DNA from: an uncultured Roseburia sp. | GTDB taxonomy: Bacteria; Bacillota; Clostridia; Lachnospirales; Lachnospiraceae | Direction: 5' to 3' | NCBI GenBank assembly: GCA_947384095.1 | Contig: CANDFU010000161.1 | Coordinates: 1-5,203, forward strand | DNA: 5,203 nt | Shown here: positions 1-5,203 of the stretch, piece by piece | How positions within the stretch are numbered: position 1 is the stretch's first letter | Layout of the letters: the number at the start of each line of letters is the position of its first letter | Notes under the pieces: generated by a model | Database searches by the model: none | Told to the model about the DNA's origin: nothing | What the model saw: the letters and a program-made list of their open reading frames with translations, nothing else | Position numbers and translations under genes: made by a program

Positions 1-3000
1 CGGTTCTTTGTTTCCCTTGAATCCGAGAAATGTTTCAAACGGAATATCAAATCCGTCCTTTACCAGCGGCGCCCCGCAGACCGGGCAGGTTTTATCCGGC
101 ATGTCGCACCCGCTCCGTCCGGAAAAAGCCTTCACTTCCGGCGAATCAAAATCGCTGTAGAGGCATTTTGCACAGCGGTAATGCGCCTGCAGCGGATTCA
201 CTTCCGTGATGCCGGACATGGTGGCCGCAAAAGAAGATCCGACAGACCCTCTGGAGCCGACAAGGTAGCCGTCCTCGTTGGATTTCCACACGAGCTTCTG
301 CGCGATGATATACATGACGGCGTAGCCGTTTGAGATAATCGAATTCAGTTCCCGGTCCAGCCGTTCTTTTACGATCGACGGCAGGTCTTTTCCGTACATC
401 TCAAAGGCTTTCGTATAGCAGATATTTCTTAACATCTGATCGGAATCGGGGATCACAGGCGGACACTTATCCGGCCTGACCGGGGCGATTTTTTCACACA
501 TATCCGCGATTTTCCCGGGATTTGTGATGACCACCTCCTCTGCTTTTTCGCTTCCCAGATAGGCAAATTCCGCGAGCATTTCTTCCGTCGTGCGAAAATA
601 GAGCGGCGCCTGGTTGTCCGCGTCCTTAAATCCCTTTCCGGCCATGATAATACGCCGGTATACCTCGTCCTCCGGATCCAGAAAATGGACGTCGCAGGTG
701 GCTGCCACAGGCTTTCCGAACAGTTCGCCCAGTTTTACGATCCTGCGGTTGATGTCCATAATTTCTTCCATGGAGCTGACCGGCTCCCGGTCGCTTTCCA
801 CCATAAAAGCGTTGTTTCCGAGCGGCTGAATTTCCAGATAATCATAAAATTTCACCAGCCGGATAATATCCTCCTCCGGCCTTCCCCCTAAAATGGCCCG
901 ATAAAGTTCGCCCGCCTCACAGGCGGAACCTAAGAGCAGTCCTTCCCTGTATTTTACAAACTCGCTCTTCGGGATCCGGGGTCTTTTTCTGAAATACGTC
1001 AGATGCGACATAGATATCAGGCGGTAGAGATTGATCCTTCCGATATCGTTTGAAGCCAGAATGATTGCGTGATAGGTCGGAAGCTTCATGATCGTCTCCG
1101 GCGAAGCGACGCCCATCTGATTGACTCCGTCGAGCGTTTCCACGCCGCGCCCGCGCAGCATTTTCACAAACCGCACAAAAATTTCCGCCGTGCAGGCCGC
1201 GTCGTCCACCGCCCGGTGATGGTTGTCCAGGGAAACGCCAAGGGCCTTTGCCACGGTGTCCAGCTTAAAACGGTTTAAATTGGGCAGGAGGATGCGCGCA
1301 AGCGCCACGGTGTCGACGACCGTAAACGAACACGCGATCCCCTGCCGCTCACAGTTTTTCCGAATGAAACTCATGTCAAAATCGGCGTTGTGCGCTGCCA
1401 TCACGGCCCCCTGGCAAAAGTCCATAAAGCGGGGCAGGATATCCTCGATGACGGGCGCGTCCATCACCATATCGTCCCGGATGGAAGTCAGTTCCTCAAT
1501 CCGGAACGGAATCGGCACTCCCGGGTTGACAAAACTGGAAAAACGGTCCGTGATCTCTCCTTTTTCGACCCGCACGGCGCCGATTTCGATAATCGCGTCT
1601 TTGTCAGGGGAAAAACCGGTCGTCTCCAGATCAAACACCACATAGGCATCGTCAAGATTCTGGTTCCGGGAGCCGACGACAATCTCTTTTAAATCGTCCA
1701 CCAGATATGCTTCCACACCGTAGATCACTTTAAAATCGCTGTCCGGTGGCAGCGCGTGGTTTGCGTCCGGAAACGCCTGGACGTCTCCGTGATCCGTGAT
1801 GGCGATCGCCTTATGTCCCCATCTGATCGCGCGCTTAACGATATCCTTTACCTCGGAAACGCCGTCCATATCGCTCATTTTCGTATGGCAGTGCAGTTCC
1901 ACGCGCTTTGCGGGGCTCATATCCATCCGCGTGGTCGTAAAATCTGCAATCTTTTTCATGCCTGTCACGGAACCGATTGTCAGTTCGCTGTCAAATTTGT
2001 CGATCGTCGTGACGCCTTTGATTTTTAAAAACGCGCCTTTTTTTAGCCCGGCTTCCGCAAGTCCGGCCAGCTGGTCGTTGCGGACAAATAGTTTCAGCCC
2101 GATGGAATCGGTAAAATCGGTTACGGACAGAATCACAATCGTTTTTTCATTGCGAATCTCGCGCGTCTCCATCGTCATGACCTGACAGCGGACGGTGACT
2201 TCCCCCATCTCCCCGACAATTTTTTCGATCTCGATCGGCTCGTCGTCAAAATCACGTCCGTATATGACGTCGGGATTGTCCGGTTTCCTGCGCGTTTCCC
2301 TCGAAAAGGTCCCCCTGTCCGCCTGTTTTGTCCGCACTTCGCCCGCCGTTTTCTTTGCTGCCGCAGCGTCCGCGGCATGTTCTGGAATACCCGTTCTGCC
2401 GGACTGCGGCGAGGCCGGCAGATCCGCGGCGTTTCTGTCTTCTAAACCAGAATCCGCTTCCCCCCGCAGACTGACTCTTTTTACAATATTTTCTATTTCA
2501 AGCTGCATCTGAAGATCGCTGTTTTTTTTATGCCGGCTCTCTTTCGGCTCTTCGTAGGCAAGCTCGACAGACAGATTCAGGCCGCACCGTTCACAGACCA
2601 CTTTTTCTAAAAATTCAACGATTTCATCCGCCCGCGTCTGGGCAATGATCGTATTTTCCAGCGTCAGCGTGAGGTGCGTCTCATCCGAAAAATCCATTTT
2701 TGCGGTCCGCAGCAGATTGTATTCCATCAGACTATAACTTTTTAGTTCCTCGAGGATGCTGTCTTTATAAAGCTCCATCAGTTTCTGAGGCGTGTACTGT
2801 CTGGACAGGCTGTATTTTTCAACCACTCTGACGTGAATGTTCCTGCCTTTAAAAATCTGTTCGCGGATGGATGCCTCCAGGCCGTAGATTTTTTTTTTCG
2901 GGATCAGACGGGTTCCCAGCAGATAGACACGGAGATGATCCTTCTCACGGTTCATCCCGACCTTTGTCACTTCCGCTTCCGAGAGAAGCTTTTTTAAATC

Positions 3001-3048
3001 ACCGTCGATATTTAACGTAGGAAAAACATCAAAAAACGGTTTCGTCAT
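1..3048 (-). CDS. polC: PolC-type DNA polymerase III alpha subunit, N-terminal 1016 residues (3' end cut by window edge)
   Basis: Replicative polymerase of Gram-positive bacteria with its own 3'-5' proofreading exonuclease; works at the cytoplasmic replication fork with the sliding clamp. The frame is open without a stop from the ATG at 3048 to the left edge. Visible parts in order: N-terminal domain (about 1-190); a polar, Ala-rich linker (about 193-256); the motif NPDVIYGRDF (258-267) leading into an OB fold (about 277-375); a PHP domain starting at ELHCHT (384-389) and ITDH (417-420), with a later DVH at 786-788. The exonuclease is inserted within PHP, with DEDDh residues D473/E475 (DLETTG), D558 (HNADFD) and H611/D616 (HHRAVDDA). 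Next come VGSRGSV (930-936) and a zinc site C959/C962/C988/C991. The window ends at GFKGNKEP, just before the catalytic aspartates of the palm, so roughly 430-480 residues are missing, judging from a usual length near 1,450-1,500. The start is firm: TGA AGG TGC GAT precedes it in frame. It lies 9 bp after hydF. Confidence 0.97.
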   Translation of the reverse strand, partial: MTKPFFDVFPTLNIDGDLKKLLSEAEVTKVGMNREKDHLRVYLLGTRLIPKKKIYGLEASIREQIFKGRNIHVRVVEKYSLSRQYTPQKLMELYKDSILEELKSYSLMEYNLLRTAKMDFSDETHLTLTLENTIIAQTRADEIVEFLEKVVCERCGLNLSVELAYEEPKESRHKKNSDLQMQLEIENIVKRVSLRGEADSGLEDRNAADLPASPQSGRTGIPEHAADAAAAKKTAGEVRTKQADRGTFSRETRRKPDNPDVIYGRDFDDEPIEIEKIVGEMGEVTVRCQVMTMETREIRNEKTIVILSVTDFTDSIGLKLFVRNDQLAGLAEAGLKKGAFLKIKGVTTIDKFDSELTIGSVTGMKKIADFTTTRMDMSPAKRVELHCHTKMSDMDGVSEVKDIVKRAIRWGHKAIAITDHGDVQAFPDANHALPPDSDFKVIYGVEAYLVDDLKEIVVGSRNQNLDDAYVVFDLETTGFSPDKDAIIEIGAVRVEKGEITDRFSSFVNPGVPIPFRIEELTSIRDDMVMDAPVIEDILPRFMDFCQGAVMAAHNADFDMSFIRKNCERQGIACSFTVVDTVALARILLPNLNRFKLDTVAKALGVSLDNHHRAVDDAACTAEIFVRFVKMLRGRGVETLDGVNQMGVASPETIMKLPTYHAIILASNDIGRINLYRLISMSHLTYFRKRPRIPKSEFVKYREGLLLGSACEAGELYRAILGGRPEEDIIRLVKFYDYLEIQPLGNNAFMVESDREPVSSMEEIMDINRRIVKLGELFGKPVAATCDVHFLDPEDEVYRRIIMAGKGFKDADNQAPLYFRTTEEMLAEFAYLGSEKAEEVVITNPGKIADMCEKIAPVRPDKCPPVIPDSDQMLRNICYTKAFEMYGKDLPSIVKERLDRELNSIISNGYAVMYIIAQKLVWKSNEDGYLVGSRGSVGSSFAATMSGITEVNPLQAHYRCAKCLYSDFDSPEVKAFSGRSGCDMPDKTCPVCGAPLVKDGFDIPFETFLGFKGNKEP
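2889..2898 (-). repeat. A10 homopolymer within the polC coding sequence
   Basis: The coding strand carries ten consecutive A bases, encoding Lys51-Lys52-Lys53 and the first base of Ile54 (context IPKKKIYG). All three lysines use AAA. The frame is intact on both sides and the surrounding protein looks like normal PolC, so the counted length is consistent with an uninterrupted gene. Runs of this length can promote polymerase slippage, but no evidence of use is visible here. Confidence 0.8.
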
Positions 3049-3060
3049 ATCGCACCTTCA
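3049..3060 (-). promoter_or_regulatory. polC ribosome binding site overlapping the hydF stop codon
   Basis: On the coding strand the junction reads TGAAGGTGCGATATG. The Shine-Dalgarno-like GAAGGTG (3053-3059) uses the last two bases of the hydF TGA, and four bases (CGAT) separate it from the polC ATG. No other ATG, GTG or TTG start exists between the in-frame TGA and 3048, so this site fixes the polC start. The overlap suggests translational coupling: ribosomes ending hydF stop directly on the polC initiation region. There is no room for a promoter or terminator between the genes, although a promoter inside hydF cannot be excluded. Confidence 0.85.
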
Positions 3061-4263
3061 TTCCATTCCTGTGGTGATTTTGTCGAGAATACCAGTCAGA
3101 TGCGCGATCGCCACCCCGTAATTGGTCATCGCCACCCCCTGCTTCTTTGCACGGTCAATGCGTGACATCACATATTTCCGGTTGAACATACAGGCGCCGC
3201 ACTGAATAATCAGATCATAACCCGAGAGATCCTGCGGAAAATCAGTTCCGGCCGCAATATCCACCGTAAGACCGGAACCAAAACGTTTTCTCAGCAGGCC
3301 GGGGATCTTCTCACGCCCGATGTCTTCCGTGAGCGGCGCGTGGGTGCAGCATTCTGCGATCAGTACCCTTGCATGCTCTGTCAGCGCGTCAATCTTCTGC
3401 GCCCCCTGAAGATAATAAGGGAGATCTCCCTTGTACGCGGCAAAGAGTACGGAAAAGGAGGTCAGCCTGCTTTCCGCAGGTTTGTTTTCGTACACATAGC
3501 CAAATGCCTGAGAATCCGTGATAATCAGCTTTGGCGGCCGCATCAGGGCCTTTATGGCGCTTTTAAACTGATCGGTTGTCACGCACATAATCAGGCATTT
3601 TTCGTCGAGCAGCTCTCTCAACGTCTGTACCTGTGGAAGAATCAGACGGCCTTTGGGCGCCTGGATATCCTGCGGCATCACCAGCAGGACCAGATCATCC
3701 TTTTCCACAAGCCCGCCGGTGATCAGACGCGTACCGTAATTTTCCGGAAGGAGACGCACCAGCGCCTCCTTCACCGCTTCCTTGCCCTCTCCGGTCACGG
3801 CGCTGAAAACGACAGCCGTCTCTTTCGTTTCCGTTTCGACTTCCACGGCAGTCCGCTGCGCATCTTCTTTTAAATCAGCTTTGCTCACCACAAAAAGGAC
3901 CGGTGTATTTTTTTCCTTAAAAAAATGATGCCAGTACCGCTCTGTATCAGAAAGTGCTTCTCCCGGGACGAGAATGACGGCCACATCTGTCTTTTCCGCG
4001 GCCAGCCGGGTCTTTTCCACACGGCGCGCGCCAAGTTCGCTTTTATCGTCCGATCCGGCCGTGTCCAGAAAGACGCAGGGGCCAAGCGGATATAGCTCCA
4101 GTGCCTTATAGACCGGATCTGTCGTCGTGCCGGCCACATCCGAAACGATGGAGACTTCCTGTCCGGTAAACGCATTTAAAAATGATGATTTTCCACTGTT
4201 TGTCCCGCCGAACACGCCGATATGCAGACGGCTGGCGGAAGGCGTCTCATGCAGTCCTGCCAT
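3058..4263 (-). CDS. hydF: [FeFe]-hydrogenase maturation GTPase HydF
   Basis: 401 residues, a normal full length for HydF. It is the cytoplasmic scaffold that receives the 2Fe precursor made with HydE and HydG and delivers the completed 2Fe subcluster to apo-hydrogenase. The N-terminal GTPase domain (about 1-170) shows G1 GGTNSGKS (19-26), G2 VAGTTTDP (43-50), G3 DTAG (67-70), G4 SKAD (127-130) and G5 SAVTGEG (154-160). A middle, probably dimerisation, domain follows (about 180-270). The C-terminal cluster-binding domain carries C306-x-H308 and C355-x-x-C358, matching the HydF [4Fe-4S] signature, with the conserved-type tail TNYGVAIAHLTGIL (380-393). Two deviations are visible: G4 has Ser where NKxD is usual, and Gln354 precedes the CxxC where His is often found. 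The start at 4263 fits because family-typical SRLHIGVFG (11-19) follows closely and GAGGTG sits 4 bp upstream. hydG lies upstream, and polC follows 9 bp downstream in the same reading frame. Confidence 0.96.
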   Translation of the reverse strand: MAGLHETPSASRLHIGVFGGTNSGKSSFLNAFTGQEVSIVSDVAGTTTDPVYKALELYPLGPCVFLDTAGSDDKSELGARRVEKTRLAAEKTDVAVILVPGEALSDTERYWHHFFKEKNTPVLFVVSKADLKEDAQRTAVEVETETKETAVVFSAVTGEGKEAVKEALVRLLPENYGTRLITGGLVEKDDLVLLVMPQDIQAPKGRLILPQVQTLRELLDEKCLIMCVTTDQFKSAIKALMRPPKLIITDSQAFGYVYENKPAESRLTSFSVLFAAYKGDLPYYLQGAQKIDALTEHARVLIAECCTHAPLTEDIGREKIPGLLRKRFGSGLTVDIAAGTDFPQDLSGYDLIIQCGACMFNRKYVMSRIDRAKKQGVAMTNYGVAIAHLTGILDKITTGME

Positions 4264-4328
4264 ATGTCACCTCATTTCTGCGCTGCTTTTGCGCATTCCT
4301 TTTTCTGTCTGCGCTTCCGTGCCAGAGT
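4264..4328 (-). promoter_or_regulatory. hydG-hydF intergenic spacer with hydF ribosome binding site
   Basis: This 65 bp gap is the only sizeable non-coding stretch. On the coding strand it is purine-rich and contains GAGGTG (4268-4273), four bases before the hydF ATG: a clear Shine-Dalgarno site with the same spacing as that of polC. I see no convincing -35/-10 pair and no stem followed by a T run, so hydG and hydF are most simply read as one transcript. A short GCGC/GCGC pairing is possible but too weak to call a terminator. Confidence 0.7.
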
Positions 4329-5203
4329 TTAAAAACGAAAATCACGTTTTCCATCGGAAATATCATGGATATGTTCATAGGCAGTCTGCCTTACCCTGGG
4401 GTTCGGAATGTTGGAAAGCTCTTTTTCAATCAGCTCCATTCCGATCTTTCGCGTCTCGTCACCGGCGTAATCTTCCAGATACTCCTTCAACGTCATAAGG
4501 GCATTCGGGTGACAGCAGTTTAAAATCTGCTTATTTTTGCACAGAGCCATAAACCGGTCCCCGGTCCGCCCCTCTCTGTAGCATGCCGTACAGAAACTCG
4601 GAATATAGCCCAGTTTCATCAGCCAGTTTACCACCTCGTCCAGTGTCCGCTGATCGCTGACGTCAAACTGCGCGCTCGTCACGTCGTCTTCTGTTTCCGG
4701 CTCGGCATATCCGCCAACACTCGTCTTTGACGCGCCGCTGATCTGTGAGACGCCGAGGGGCAGCACTTTTTCCCGGACAGCCTGACTCTCTCTCGTGGAG
4801 ATGATCATTCCCGTGTAGGGCACCGAAATGCGGATCAATGCACAGATTTTTGCAAACGTATCGTCGCCGATGCCATTGTCGAAAGCCGAAGGATCAATGT
4901 CATCCGCATGTTTGACACGCGGCACGCTGATCGTGTGCGGGCCGACACCGTGGACCGCTTCCAGGTGTTCCGCGTGCATTAAAAGCCCTGCAAATTCATA
5001 GCGGTACATTTCAAGGCCAAACAGAACGCCGAGGCCGACGTCGTCGATGCCTCCCTCCATCGCACGGTCCATCGCTTCCGTGTGGTATGCATAGTCGTGT
5101 TTTGGTCCGGTCGGATGCAGCTTCTCATAGCTCTCTTTGTGATATGTCTCCTGGAAGAGGATGTATGTACCGATTCCGGCTTCTTTTAATTTCCGGTAAT
5201 TTT
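4329..5203 (-). CDS. hydG: [FeFe]-hydrogenase maturase HydG (radical SAM tyrosine lyase), C-terminal 290 residues (5' end cut by window edge)
   Basis: HydG cleaves tyrosine to p-cresol and dehydroglycine, which becomes the CO and CN ligands of an Fe synthon used for the H-cluster; cytoplasmic, oxygen-sensitive. The frame stays open past the ATG at 5070-5072 to the right edge, so that ATG is internal. The segment read from the edge includes TYILFQETYHKESYEKLHP and GPKHDYAYHTEAMDRAMEGG, typical of the HydG/ThiH barrel. The decisive feature is the C-terminal CTAC (codons at 4590-4592 and 4581-4583) followed after exactly 22 residues by a Cys (4512-4514) in CHPN. This is the CX2CX22C motif that binds the second, auxiliary iron-sulfur cluster of HydG and is absent from the thiamine enzyme ThiH. 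About 180 N-terminal residues, including the radical SAM CxxxCxxC, lie outside the window, judging from a usual length near 470. The gene ends at a TAA at 4329-4331, 65 bp before hydF. Product identity is secure; an intact N-terminus cannot be shown here. Confidence 0.95.
   Translation of the reverse strand, partial: NYRKLKEAGIGTYILFQETYHKESYEKLHPTGPKHDYAYHTEAMDRAMEGGIDDVGLGVLFGLEMYRYEFAGLLMHAEHLEAVHGVGPHTISVPRVKHADDIDPSAFDNGIGDDTFAKICALIRISVPYTGMIISTRESQAVREKVLPLGVSQISGASKTSVGGYAEPETEDDVTSAQFDVSDQRTLDEVVNWLMKLGYIPSFCTACYREGRTGDRFMALCKNKQILNCCHPNALMTLKEYLEDYAGDETRKIGMELIEKELSNIPNPRVRQTAYEHIHDISDGKRDFRF

Noticed and set aside
1223..1645. 140-residue open frame on the plus strand, and the overlapping plus-strand frames across 614-2512
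   Set aside because: All are antisense to the exonuclease, PHP, OB and linker regions of polC. Their composition is that expected of the opposite strand of a moderately GC-rich gene, with no domain signal.
3455..3462. AAGGAGGT on the plus strand resembling a strong ribosome binding site
   Set aside because: It lies antisense within hydF and no plausible plus-strand gene begins after it.
3340..3873. 177-residue open frame on the plus strand
   Set aside because: It lies entirely antisense to hydF, whose frame is supported by GTPase and cluster motifs. The translation has no recognisable domain and no plus-strand partner genes.
3885..4175. 96-residue minus-strand frame inside hydF
   Set aside because: It is an out-of-frame shadow of the GTPase domain; the hydF frame carries all the G motifs.
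4277..4315. 8 bp direct repeat TCTGCGCT at 4277-4284 and 4308-4315, and a short GCGC/GCGC inverted repeat in the hydG-hydF gap
   Set aside because: Two copies of eight bases and a 4 bp stem are within chance expectation. There is no T tract or operator-like symmetry to support a terminator or binding site.
4329..5072. A 247-residue gene starting at the ATG at 5070-5072
   Set aside because: The frame continues upstream to the window edge with clear HydG sequence, so this ATG is internal and the true start is outside the window.
4329..5203. Assignment of the right-hand gene as ThiH (thiamine biosynthesis), a HydG paralogue
   Set aside because: The C-terminal CX2CX22C motif and the neighbouring hydF both specify HydG.

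Overview
The window is a gene-dense stretch with every gene on the minus strand. In transcription order, from high to low coordinates, it holds the C-terminal part of hydG, a complete hydF, and the first 1016 codons of polC. HydG and HydF are [FeFe]-hydrogenase maturases. PolC is the Gram-positive-type DNA polymerase III alpha subunit with a built-in proofreading exonuclease. hydG runs off the right edge and polC runs off the left edge. Almost every base is coding. The only non-coding stretches are 65 bp between hydG and hydF and 9 bp between hydF and polC.

The likely source is an anaerobic, fermentative member of the Clostridia. PolC is restricted mainly to Firmicutes and relatives, and HydG plus HydF imply an oxygen-sensitive [FeFe]-hydrogenase. 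The moderate GC content, roughly half by eye, fits a Lachnospiraceae-like gut anaerobe better than a low-GC Clostridium. This placement is an inference from gene content, not from a database match.

Functionally, HydG is a radical SAM tyrosine lyase that supplies Fe-CO-CN units. HydF is the GTPase and iron-sulfur scaffold on which the 2Fe subcluster of the H-cluster is completed before transfer to apo-hydrogenase. HydE, the third maturase, and the hydrogenase itself are not in the window. polC follows hydF with a ribosome binding site that begins inside the hydF stop codon, so a housekeeping replication gene probably shares an mRNA, and perhaps translational coupling, with a hydrogenase maturation operon. 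No functional link between the two processes is implied by the sequence.

I saw no mobile element, CRISPR array, tRNA, rRNA, riboswitch or convincing terminator. I do not see a previously undescribed system here. The points worth a second look are the hydF-polC junction, two motif deviations in HydF, an A10 tract early in polC, and a variable-looking linker in PolC.
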